Part shown: positions 24,091 to 35,800 of the stretch, in pieces
Position numbering within the stretch: the first letter of the stretch is position 1
How the letters are laid out: each line of letters opens with the position of its first letter
Source: Piper betle
Taxonomy: Eukaryota > Streptophyta > Magnoliopsida > Piperales > Piperaceae
Length of the DNA stretch: 64,000 nucleotides
Assembly (NCBI GenBank): GCA_033002965.1
Contig: JAURVB010001901.1
Location: 1-64,000 of the forward strand
Direction: 5' to 3'
Translations under genes and position numbers: made by a program
The notes under the pieces: generated by a model
Databases searched by the model: none
Seen by the model: the letters and a program-made list of their open reading frames with translations, nothing else
What the model was told of the DNA's origin: nothing

Positions 24091-25708
24091 GAGTGATTTG
24101 CTGTACTGCAGCACAGCCAAGATGGCTGTGCTGCAGTGTTTCAGCCGTTGGATCAAATCCAACGGCTGAAACATGACAACCATAAAAAAAAAAATTTGCT
24201 CCGCCGCCTGCCGACGCGTCGCCGCCACCCCGGCGACGCGACGCCACCCCCTGCCCCGCCCGTCGCCGCCCCGCCGGGGGCGGCGACGTATCCGCCGGGC
24301 GACGGGCGGCGGATCTAGCCGCCCCGGTCTTCCCCTGCCGGCCCGCCGCCCCGCCGCCGGGCGACACCACCGCCGCTCGTCCCCCGCCCGCCACCCCGCC
24401 GAGCGACGCCGCCCGCCACCCGTCCCCGCCCGCCACCCCGCCGCGCCAGTCCTCGTCCTGTCCCGCCGCCACCCCGCCGCGCCCCCTCGGTCCCCGCCGC
24501 GCCACCCCGCCGCGCCCCCTTCGGCCCCGCCGCCACCGCCGCGCCCCTCGCCGCGCCACTCGCTCGCCCGCGCGCCCCTTCGGCCCCCGCCGCCACCCGC
24601 CGCGCCCCCTCGGCCTCCGCCCGCCACCCAGCGTGCCGCGCGCCCCCCGTCCCCTGTCGCCGGCGCCCCCCCCGGCCGTCGCCGGCGCCGAGCAGCCTTC
24701 CCGCCCCCTCCGCCGTCGCTGCTGCGGCCGCCGCGCGGCGCCGCCCCCTTTTTTCCTTTTTTTTTTTAAGATCTTGGCCGTTGGATGCTAATCCAACGGC
24801 CAAGATCATACTGCAGCACAGCCAAGATGGCTGTGCTGCAGTACAGGAAGATTTATTCCTATATATATATATATAGGAATAAATCTTCCTGTACTGCAGC
24901 ACAGCCATCTTGGCTGTGCTGCAGTATGATCTTGGCCGTTGGATTAGCATCCAACGGCCAAGATCTAAAAAAAAAAGGAAAAAAAGGGGCGGCGCCGGCG
25001 CCGGCGCCGCCGCAGCAGCGACGGCGGAGGGGGCGGGAAGGCTGCCCGGCGCCGGCGACGGCCGGGGGGGCGCCGGCGACAGGGGACGGGGGCGCGGGGC
25101 ACGGCACGGCTGGGTGGCGGGCGGAGGCCGAGGGGGGCGCGGCGGGGTGGCGGGCGGGGGCCGAGGGGCGGCGGGGTCGCGGCGGGGGCCGAAGGGGGCG
25201 GGGCAGGGTGGCGGCGGGGCCGAGGGGGGCGCGGCGGGGTGGCGGGCGGGGGCCGAGGGGGGCGCGGCGGGGTCGCGGCGGGGGCCGAAGGGGGCGGGGC
25301 AGGGTGGCGGCGGGGCCGAGGGGGGCGCGGCGGGGTGGCGGGCGGGGGACGGAGGACGAGGGACTGGGGGCCGCGCGGCGGGGTGGCGGGCGGGGGACGA
25401 GCGGCGGTGGTGTCGCCCGGCGGCGGGGCGGCGGGCCGGCAAGGGAAGACCGGGGCGGCTAGATCCGCCGCCCCGTCGCCCGGCGGATACGTCGCCGCCC
25501 CCGGCGGGGCGGCGACGGGCGGGGCAGGGGGTGGCGTCGCGTCGGCCGGGGTGGCGGCGACGCGTCGGCAGGCGGCGGCGGCGGCGGCGGCGGCGGGAGC
25601 AAATTTTTTTTTATGGTTGTCATGTTTCAGCCGTTGGATTTGATCCAACGGCTGAAACACTGCAGCACAGCCATCTTGGCTGTGCTGCAGTACAGCAAAT
25701 CACTCCTC
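24087..25708. repeat. second palindrome: four-hairpin foldback repeat with C-rich and G-rich arms
   Basis: Centre at about 24867 in an AT tract flanked by AGGAAGATTTATTCCT. Each arm holds hairpins at both ends. In the left arm they are 24104-24136 (ACTGCAGCACAGCCA stem), 24138-24170 (TTTCAGCCGTTGGAT stem), 24770-24807 (GATCTTGGCCGTTGGAT stem) and 24810-24842 (ACTGCAGCACAGCCA stem again). Mirrors lie near 24893-24965 and 25627-25693. Between them is about 570-620 bp of extreme GC, C-rich on plus in the left arm and G-rich in the right arm. Arms differ in length (about 780 versus 840 bp), with internal duplications on the right. Frames of up to 375 codons in the GC blocks are low-complexity Arg/Gly/Pro/Ala and occur on both strands, so they are not called as genes. 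Confidence 0.85.
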
Positions 25709-26488
25709 ATATATATATATAAAATTTATTCCTAGTATAATATATATGAGTAATATATTTAATTTAAATATTTTAGTGGGTTTTAAAAAGTAATATTTAT
25801 GTATATTAAACATAAGATAAGAAGGTTCAAAAAATTTTATCTTTTTTCTACATTATAACCTGTTTTTAAATTTTAAAAAATATATAAATTAATAAATATA
25901 AATTTTATTACATAATTAAAATAGAAGGATTGGAAACATTAAATTATGCTAAAATTTAATAAGTATCCTTATTATTTATTATTTGTTTGTCTATATAATT
26001 TTTAAATTGTGGAACACTCTAAATTGTTCAAAATAAAAAAACTCATATAAAATATATGAGGAGTAACTCAAGTATACATGGCTCATGTATGTATATATAT
26101 ATATAGTAAAATTTTGGACCAAATAAAATTGGGAACTTAGTTTTAATTATTTGTGCAAAAGTAAAAGAAACTATTAAACAGTTTTATACGAGTATGATTT
26201 GAGCATGTTCTGTAGGATATAGGTCAATTACAACCTTGAAAAAAAAAATTTAACGGATGAGCTAAACAACAAATAGACGTACCCCATGTCAGGCCATTTG
26301 ATTAAAAGTTCACCAGTTCCTATGAAACAATTAACATATGACGACATCATATTACCCGAACGAGAACTAACACAAAAGTGAGAAGGAGATAGTGATAGAT
26401 AGTTTTAGTCCTGATTAATCCAAAATTGAATTGGGTGGTGATGAGCATGCAAGAACACAAAGCTGTGAAATGGGAATTGAGTGGAAAT
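25709..26488. other. AT-rich sequence, no gene
   Basis: AT-rich with a short TA tract near 26092-26104. No reading frame or RNA gene was recognised. Confidence 0.5.
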
Positions 26489-27490
26489 CACTGTTGCACG
26501 AATCCGCAGCGTGCTGATCCAACTTCGGGGCCGAATCGGTCAGCCCCGAATCGGCACCCAACTCGGCCGATTTACCCTAATTCCGGCCGAGTTAACTCCG
26601 ATTCAGAATCACGGTAAATCGGGAGGAATAGGTTTTTTGGTAAATTATTAAAATACCCTTATTATGATTTTTATTAAATTAGTTAAACATGGGTAAATTT
26701 GGAATTTTGATTTTAAAACCTAACCTTAACATGCTCTGCCGCCGCGCATCCGCCCTCCGCCACAGTGTTTCCGCCCTCCGCCGTACGTCCCCGACTCCGG
26801 CCTCGCCTCCGACTGGCTACCGACCTCACCTCTGCCCTCGCCACGTCGCCGCTGACGTGTGGCCGGACCGAATCGGTCCTGTGAACGCGAGAGCGCCGCC
26901 ACCGTTCCTCCGACCGGGTTGCCGGCATCGCCTCCGCCCTCTCAATCTCACCTCCCCCTCGCAACCTCGCTACCGACGTGTGGCCGGCCGACAGCGTAGT
27001 GGCCGCGAGACTCGCCGCCGACCGATTTGTGTAAAGTTGGATTTTTTTTTTAAATTAAATGTGTAAATTATTGGCTATGCTTCACAAATTTTTTCATTGC
27101 TGATTTGTGATTCATGATCAAATTTATACGTCAAAATTGCGTATGTGCTCTGCAAAATCATAGGTCAAATTTTTTGATGTTATTAATATCTTGTTGTTAT
27201 TATTTGATACAGCACAAATGATGATATATTAAATGTTATATTTATGACATTGAGGTGATTGTGATGATAAATTGTGATGCCCTTTTATACTTGTATTAAA
27301 TTATAAATTTGTGTATTTATATGTAAAAATTATATAATTATGTATTTCAGGTATTTATGTTATGAGGTGTCAAATTTTTGTATATGACCAATTTGGACGG
27401 ATTCAACTGAACTGATTTCTGACCGATTTAGACCGATTCCATTTCTGATTCTGACTCTCTCGAAAACCGATTCCGATTCATGCAACTGGT
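26489..27490. mobile_element. hAT-like non-autonomous element, copy A (about 1.0 kb)
   Basis: Left end CACTGTTGCACGAATCC and right end GATTCATGCAACTGGT form imperfect terminal inverted repeats built on TTGCA(C/T)GAATC. Subterminal parts are rich in ACCGATT/AATCGG motifs. Inside, an ATGGGTAAATT-type AT block precedes a GC-rich block (26735-27030). The family is the same as the copy at 48135-48936, which has an 8-bp target duplication. The outermost bases here are assigned by that alignment, and the flanking 8-mers do not match. Confidence 0.6.
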
Positions 27491-29290
27491 AACAAATAGA
27501 AGTTAAAAGAGATTGGAGGAGGAAGACAAACAATACAATATTAAAATGGGTTGCTATCGTCTTGGCGTCATCTCCCTACCAACCTCCAAACCATCGCTTT
27601 TCCTTCGCTCTTTTGTACCCATGCCCGCTTAACTACCCCCCTCCCTTCCTGTGAGATCTCTTCTCCATGAGATGCTCTTCGATTGTTGTATCAGGGCTTC
27701 ACCCTAACCCCCTCCATGATATGTTTGTCATGCGATGCATTTTGTTAAAATTATTGAAGCTTTTTAGTAAGTACATGGAATCATCTCAACCTCATCCCAC
27801 AACGGTCTCGCGACACCAGTCAAATGAGAGAAGCAGTGCTGCCTTCTTCACATGGCCAACTTGACATCCGATGCTCGTCACAGCAAAGGTCAATCAAAAA
27901 GGAACTATCCACGGTGCTGCAATGGGGAAAGGAGGAATGCATCAAAATATGTCTGCATCGGTTAGGTAAGGCCGGTGGGGGGAAGGATAAGGGAAAGAGC
28001 AACCATGCCCCCCACTCCATTTATAATCAATGGTGCCTACTCCCTCCAAAATTCTTTTAGGTACATTGCACTTAGGTACCTACTAGCTTGTCGTTATAAT
28101 TTATCAGCCGGATTTTTTGCACCGCTAAACATGGATGGTGGCTCAAACGTGAAAAGAATGAAAAAATCGGTTGTAAAGTCTTACCGTCGCATTGGCTGTA
28201 ATACCATAACACTTATTTATTACTGAAATTTTAAAACTGCCACCAATGATATTTAATAAAAATTATGTATTTGCACATGATCGGGTTTTCCAGCGAGATT
28301 AAATGTAAGATCTTACAGCAGATTGGCCACTGGGTCAACTGAGAAATACCTAAAATATTTAGCTTTACAACTCAGGTCGGCCACTGGGTTTTTTATGTAC
28401 GTATTAACTAACTGAGAAGGGAATTCGGTGAATTCGGATGGAAATAGTTGGTTGGTAAAAGGTTGCTTTGATCTCTTCCTTCAACCACCTTTCCTTTTCA
28501 ATGCAGTTAAGAAGAGAGCCACTTTTTCTTTCTTATTGCTTAGCTAGCTTTATATTTGCATCTAATGTCTTATCAACTACCCAATTTTGTCTCTTTTTTC
28601 TTAAAAAATCAATGTGATAGCAAGACCAATATCCACCAATTAGGCATCATTCTCGTCAAACAGTTTCAGAATCATGAGGAAATTGCCTGCCAATATAGTC
28701 TAATTAACTTGCATCTCCATTATTGAGTAGAGTACTCTGTACGATTTCTTGGGAGTACGTAGCTAGCACAGTAGTAGTAGTATTTGGGTTGTCAGTGCTC
28801 GTAATATTAGGTATGATACAGGACATGTTATAAAGGTCTACTTATGCATGTTAATAAGGACTACACATGTAAAGTATCACTACCCTTGCATATATTAAAT
28901 TCATTAGGTAGAAAGGCCTACCTCTCTTTGATTAAAATTAGGTCAAGAATGGAACCATAATTTCCTTGCTTGATTTATTGAGATTTTCTGATTTCAATTA
29001 TGTATTCTGGGACCGAAGAGAATGAGGAAACAGTTAAGACAACGATGACCTTACAGGTATCTCGTGAGTCCTCCAAATTAAGGACATGGACAGAGCAAAA
29101 TCACTTGAAAATCCCATTGAGAACTTAAAATTTATACTGGGAAAAATGAACAAAATATGCTTCTGCATCTGTAATTTATAAGTTACATCAATTGATATGT
29201 ATCTCGAAACTGTGATCGCGAAAAACGAAGAGTTAAAATTAAGAATCCACAGACGTATAGTATCTAAGTGCTAAAAACTAAGAGCTAAAA
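27491..29290. other. intergenic, downstream of the MYB gene
   Basis: No recognised gene. Short frames at 27667-28226 match nothing known to me. The last part, up to 29290, is the 3' flank of the minus-strand MYB gene. A short near-duplicate of TTAAGAATCCACAGA sits at 29236 and 29290. Confidence 0.45.
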
Positions 29291-30464
29291 TTAAGAATCC
29301 ACAGATGTATAGTATCTAAGTACATGTGGTGGGTATCTGGGAATTGACTGGCAAGTACAGACCTGACCTCCCTTGAACCTACAAAGACAAACTGCCCCGG
29401 TGAAAAGAGGGCTTGCAGTGGTGGTTGCAGAAGGGGAAAATTTGTTGGTTTGAGCACTAATGAGAATTGCTCCGAGGGACAGTTGCTGCTGCTCTGATGA
29501 GTCCGAGGAGCCGGTTAGTGAGAGCTCGTGATCAGACTGAGAATATGGAAGACTGATGGAGAGCTCCAAGTTGATTTCTGGGGACAACTCTTGCACTTGA
29601 TCGTCGTTGCTACTCCCATCACTACTGTTTGTATCCTCTGCTAAATCCACTGGATGGTTTCCAGCCTTGTTCCTTGTGATGGATGGAGAGATGGAAAACT
29701 CGTGCAAATTGGTGATATTTTGTTGGGTTTGGGGCATGTTTGCAGCTGTCCCAGTTGATGGGCATGTGTGTTTGGGGGTCTAGGCCACGGCTAAGCAGTT
29801 TCCTCTTGATGTGGGTGTTCCAGTAGTTCTTTATTTCATTATCTGTTCTTCCCGGCAATCTTCCAGCAATAAGGGACCATCTGAATTAAAGTAAAACAGA
29901 AGTTTAAAAATGAATTAACAAAAGAAGAAATGATTTTTTGGTACAATTTGAGGGATGATCATGTAACTCACTTGTTACCAAGTAGGCTGTGGAGTTTGAT
30001 GATGTGCTCGTCCTCTTCTTGGGTGAAGTTGCCCCGTTTTAAATCAGGCCTAAGGTAGTTTATCCACCTCAATCTACAGCTCTTCCCGCAACGAAGCAAT
30101 CCTTCAAACACAAATAACACACACACGAGTCCATGACAGATAATCATAAAAACATGCAAACAAAAGAAGCTAACTTATATATTACAGCTGAAACTCTAAT
30201 GATGAACATGTCTGGCTCTTATAATATAAAACGACACAAAAAGTTAGGGGCCAATATGTGGTTTTTTTTCTCTGAAAAAAAGAATGAAACAAGTGAAGAT
30301 TCTAAGAAGAACCCGAGTGATGAAATGATACCAGCAGCTTGAGGAACGGACCTCCAGCAGCCTTCTCCGTGAGCTTTGATGTAAGCAATGAGGCGCTCGT
30401 CTTCTTCCTTGGTCCATGCACCCTTGTTGGTGTGGGCCTTCTCACAGCATGGTGACCTACCCAT
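29291..30464 (-). CDS. R2R3-MYB transcription factor, subgroup 4 (MYB4-like repressor), with exon-3 frameshift
   Basis: Minus strand. Exon 1 is 30464-30332 (133 nt, [20 protein letters not shown]), exon 2 is 30101-29972 (130 nt, [20 protein letters not shown]) and exon 3 starts at 29880 ([20 protein letters not shown]). These are the standard R2R3 exon sizes, and GT/AG sites are present. R2 and R3 with their regular tryptophans are complete. Downstream come the C1-type motif [15 protein letters not shown], an EAR-type repression motif INLELSIS, and a terminal C-L-C...C-T-C cluster like the subgroup-4 zinc-finger motif. The EAR part is in a different frame from the MYB repeats, and one extra base is implied between about 29735 and 29757. 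As written, translation stops at 29622 (173 aa) instead of 29291 (about 283 aa). Subgroup-4 MYBs repress phenylpropanoid genes in the nucleus. Function here is inferred. Confidence 0.9.
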
Positions 30465-30594
30465 CTCTCCTCTCAACCTTCCCTTGCCCAGAAGAAGTGT
30501 GCAGGTACAAATAGCAAGAGATGTAGGCAGGATGCAGTTGAGAGAGAAGTTGAGAGGGAAAGATGGTTTAACCAAAGATGGAGAAGAGGTGGTG

Positions 30595-30657
30595 TTTTAT
30601 ATGTGAGAGATAAGATGGGAATTGACTCCATCTTGGTGGCCATTTGACCGAGTTGGT
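30595..30657 (-). promoter_or_regulatory. MYB promoter: TATA box, W-box-like site and AC element
   Basis: Upstream of the MYB start on its strand, TATAAAA lies at 30601-30595, about 130 nt before the ATG, followed by a CT-rich leader. Further upstream, a TTGACC core (plus 30644-30649) and ACCAACT (minus, 30657-30651) are seen. ACCAACT fits the AC-type site bound by phenylpropanoid MYBs, so autoregulation is possible. This is motif evidence only. Confidence 0.5.
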
Positions 30658-32889
30658 ATCTGTTGGGACTTCCACTCTCTCTCTCCTTTTTTGAGCTCTT
30701 TGTTTTATCTATTTTTCACCTTGTCTTGTTATTATTTGTAACTCATTAACATTTCCTTTATATCATCCATATATATACTGCCCCATGTCTTCCTAGCTAC
30801 ATAGAAGAAATGCAGTGTTATTAACCAATCATCAATGTGCAGTGGGTACCGTCACACAAGACAACTTACCCCCAATCCAAATTAATTACCAAAACTGTTT
30901 TGTATTGATGTGCATATTTATATTAACATCTAATTGTGATATAATATATAGGATTAGTGTCTTGATTATTGTAAATGTAGTAGCCACCTCCTAACTGATC
31001 CACACTTTTAAAGGCCTTAAAAGGCTTGGCAAGAGGGAATGAGGGGAGGGAAGTAGTGTTTGGTGACCAACCCTGACCCTTGTCTTGTGGAACAAGTGCT
31101 TCTTACTTATATAATTAATTAATTCTTGGTTGCTTCACTGCCCATCAAATATCATAATCTTACCTTTTGATAAAAGAATTATAGATCTAATTCTTAATCT
31201 GGTGTTTCATTCTATCCGAAAAGAAGAGAATCCCTCAATCTGGTACAAGATAAACTCTTGTTTTATTTGAGATTGATGAAGTTTGATGCTGGTTAGGTAA
31301 ATCACTATCTTAACCAATGCAAATTAACACATTTTTATCAACTTCCGTATTACTAAGGTGCTAAAACTAGAATCGATCGGACCAACTGGACTAGAATTGA
31401 TCCGATGAAACCTTCTTTGATTATATATTGATTGAATCAGTCATGCAATGTAACAAAGTTTATATCAAATACAGCTGTTGCACCTTGGTAGGACCTTGGG
31501 TATAAAGACAGCTCTCTTACTTTTCAATTTCTACATGCGTGGAGAATTTTTTTCCTGTATGATTTTTTATTTGCCAATTATTAAAAGCGCCAATCTGAGA
31601 CTCAGTAGTCAATACTCACTACCCAACCGCGTTTAATTGTGTAGACCTTTCTTATTAAAATGTATCATGGATTAAGTCTAATTTGGAAAAAAATCCTAAT
31701 TAAGTTTTACATTCTACTTCACTTTGAAAAAAAAAGAAAAATTGTCAGCAAGTCTAATTAGAAAGAGTTGAAATTAGGATCATGTCGGCTATAAATGTGC
31801 ACGGCTCAAGTAGACAGAGAATGAAGAACAAATAAAAATGGGTCATATCCCAATTAATAAAACAAACAAGTATCTGTCACATTGAGCTGATTAGATTGGA
31901 TTCGTAGTCATCCTTTGTTGTTTATTTAATTAAGAAATATATGGTATCCAATTTGGCAGATTGGTTGTGTAGAGCACATTTATATTTCGTCCTATCATTT
32001 TTTTTCTAGTAATTTTTTAATTCGGAAGTCTATGTTCTTGATTTGAGGTCCATGGAAAATCATGCTTCTTCTTCACTCGTCTACGGGAAAGGCTTTTTTA
32101 AACTGCCAAAGTTTATGTCTTCCAGATCGAGGACCACAAACAAACGTTTGTTCGTAAAAAGTGAGCATTTTGTTGTATGAATTGCTTTATATTCTGATGG
32201 GTAAGCTCTCATAGAAGCATTGTCGTGTGAATTAGATGCGTTACCTTGGGTCAGTCAAATTGTTTATCATATTGCTCCGGTGAAGACTTTGTCTTCAATC
32301 ACTTAAGGCATGTCTCCTGTGGTGAATGCATCTTTTTCCTACAGCAAAAATGTTATTGACTTGCTTCTATTATCAGCAGATCACTTTCAGAGACCTTGTC
32401 TTGCATGTCTTTACAGATAATTTCTGAGAAAAATATTTTTACCATAATAGTGTTTCTAACAAGTGGGTCTTCTTTCACAAAATCTAAGTTATACTCTTTC
32501 ATCAAAGAATCAGTTAGGTGCAACCTCTGCCATCTTAACCTGGAAATCTACCCAGACCTTCATTGATTGCTTCTACGACTATGAAGTAAAACCCCATTTT
32601 CTGTCTTCAAATCCTCACCATATATTTTCAAGGTTATTTTTAACGACAACTTGCCACCAAATTTGGATTCTTCAGAAATTGGCTACTTTTTTAAAGAGAA
32701 AGTAGCCTCTTGATTAACCCATTGCAAAAAGGTAAATGTTCGTAAACGATAAACTTGCAGTTATACAAAAACTAATTCATCACTTGAAATGTGCATAATT
32801 CTATGCAAAAATGTGCTTCACACTTTGGTGGGTCGGGTTAAATAAAAAATATGCACTCCCATGCTGCTCTATGTAATTGTGCACATTTA
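30658..32889. other. intergenic, upstream of MYB; no gene recognised
   Basis: Mostly AT-rich. A frame at 32463-32705 and its surroundings show no family motif I can name. The region holds any distal promoter of the MYB gene and ends at the presumed 3' end of the next minus-strand gene (AATAAA near 32890). Confidence 0.45.
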
Positions 32890-35800
32890 TTGATTAAAAT
32901 ACAATGTTCTATATCCATTCAATGCCATCAAAAGCAGCGTGTTGAAAATCTTGTGCCTTTAGGTACCGGTGCAACAAGCCTGCCATTCATTGGCTACGTG
33001 GGTAAAGGTTTGGCTGGAGTAACATGAGACATACTTCGCCACTGTGATGACAGTAAAGGCAGAACACTAGATGGGGGATGCTCATGGCTGACATGAAAAC
33101 AGGTTTTCTTAACAGGACACATGGATTCTAGATTTGATAAGGTAAAAAAGGAAGAGAGGAAGAAGAAAGAGATACAATGTAATGTTGTTGGAAGCAATTA
33201 AGAGAGAGAGCTACTTAGCACAAGACTAGACAAATATATGGTTTCCCTCAATCAGAAAGGAACTAGTCAAGTCTCGCACGCATTGAGGTGCTGATAAGAA
33301 AACAACAACGTCATATGGGATGAACAGAGGTATGTGGGCACTGGCTCTGTAAAAAGGAAATTGACATAATACGTTTTTCCTCGCCCCAAGTATTGCTCAT
33401 CCCTTGCCTTCTGCCCAGGAAGGAACATAGATCTACGACAGCTGCCAGGTTGAGTATCGTTTTTCACAAAGAGCAAGAACCAGATAACCAGTGGCCAAAT
33501 AGATGGCCTTTTTACTGTATTTAAACCTTCCACACAAATTTGAGGAACACCCACCTTCAGAATTGTGTCTCAAAATAATTAACAAATCATAGGCCGTAGC
33601 CAGTGGCTCAATTAAGTCCCACTTCAAGGCCTTGTTTGTCGGAAGGAAATGCTTGCTCTTTTCAGCAGTCATTCTCATTTAGGATGAACAAAAAAAGCAT
33701 GAGGGCTCTACTCAAGCGCCAAATTTTTCAGTAGCACTTGCATACGTAGAAGATAGCAAATTTGTGATCATGAACATTAAGGGATAGATAATCCACATTT
33801 GGTTCAAGCAAAAAACTTTTCATGTACCTTGTTGTATTCAGCTAGTAATTGGATCCCGCAATTAGATCTTCCAATTGGTCCATAAAATGGCTAAATAGTT
33901 GAATCAAAACTGGTCCTGGCAATTTATAATTAATACAATCAAACAGGAATGGAGATAAGTGTTGAAATAATGCTGAATCCTTATCCATTTTACAAACAAC
34001 ATACAAGGATCCAAACCTAACTAGAAGACCTAGTTAGCACAATTCTAACCTGAAAAGTTTTATAGATGGAAAGCCTTTGATAAATTAAAATAGGAAGATA
34101 ATTGAAAGTACAGACAAAAATAGAATGAATACAAATGAAAATTTCTGCCACTATATCAGTTTTAGCGCAAACAAGTGCAACACAAAGACAAAGTTAGAAA
34201 CATACTGATCTTTGAGCCACTTCCAATATACTGAAATCTGCAGGTTAGGAATGGTCTCAACTGTCAAGGAGGTTCAGTAAAAGCAGGTCGCCAAGTAGGA
34301 TCCTGGATTATGGGGAAAGTAGTGCAGACAACACAACCTACCAATAACTGCTTTGATATAGAAAACAAAACTCATTGTAGGAGCGGGTCATATGCTAAAC
34401 ATAACATTCTAACATAAAGAGGAATTTACGAACAATGCACTAAATGTTGTAGAGAGGAATCCTAGGAACTCCTATGGCCTTAGCTGTAAAACCCACGATT
34501 CGAGTCAGGGTTTTATATTCAGAACCGGTCGGTTCGACCGTTATTTTTGAGTCGAGTCAGTTTCAAAACACGTGTACTGAGCCGACGCCAGTCGTGTGTA
34601 TGAGCTATGAGGGTCATGCGTACCCAAATATATGATGATAACGTCATGAACACAGCAGAATATAATGAGTTATCAGAATATAATGAGTTATCAGAATATA
34701 TGAGAGTATGCCAGTTATTTTTTTTTTTTTATATATAACGGATCGTAGAATTAGTTTTAGGCTGTTTACTGCGTTAGGATGCGTTACGGGCAGTTTGGGT
34801 GGGTTGATAGTTCTAGAGCGTATCATTGCGATTTTTTGGTGTTTGTTTAATTTTATGAGATTTTTCCCAATTTTTATGGAATTTTTTAGGATTTACGACA
34901 ACTTAATTAATATTCTTGACTCGAGCCGGAGACGAGTCAAGTAATATTTACAAGTTTGCCACTAGCCCTTTTCTTCCTCTCCCCCGACCTTTCCTTTCTT
35001 CCCCAAACCCTAGCCGCGCCACCCTCTGCTCGTCTCGCCGCCGCTGTCGACGCCGCCCGGCCGCCGATCATCGCCAACTAGCCCTGCCACGGCGTCGCCG
35101 TGCCTCCCCGACCAGTCCCGGCCACCATTTGGCCGCCGCGACGCCGGATCGCCGCGCCAAGCGCCCCGCCCGCATTGCACTTGCGTCGTCGATTCCGCCG
35201 CCGGCGACTGTCGCCACCGCAATCGAGTGATCGCCTTGGCACCCTCGACCACCCAGTGACCTTTCTCGACCGAAACGGAGGCCAGCGCCGCCCAGGCCGG
35301 TTAGATCGAGTCCCCCATCGCCGCCGCTCTGTTTTAGGCATTTTTCGGCTAGCCGTTGCCTCCGTTGGCCATGTCGACGTCATAGATGCGTCGGGCTCAC
35401 CGAGCCGGTCCCAATGGTACCCAACATGACCACTTTTCAGCCACTAGATGCCGCCGGCGACTATTGCCGGAAAACCGCCGGAGAGGTGCCGGAAAACCAC
35501 TAAAGCCGCCGGAAAACTGCTAGAACTTGCCGAAAAACCAGATTCACTGGAGTTCGCCGGATCTTCCGCGGAGCTCATCCAGTCGATCCCGATCGAACTT
35601 CGGACGTTGATGAGCGCCGAATTCGAACTCCGAGACGCGCGATGAAACCCTAGTCGTCGCCGATTGCCGACGATTTGAGGTATAATTACCTCCAATTTGA
35701 TTATTTAAAATTGATGATGATTGTTAGTATAACATGTTAGAATTGAGTAGTTGTCATGATGAATGCCAGATTATGAATGAAGTAAAGATGTGCATGATGT

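Noticed and set aside
24315..25442. A 375-codon frame and several others of 130-270 codons in the GC-rich palindrome
   Set aside because: Low-complexity Arg/Gly/Ala/Pro, open on both strands at once and mirrored by the palindrome. Long frames are expected in stop-poor GC-rich repeats.
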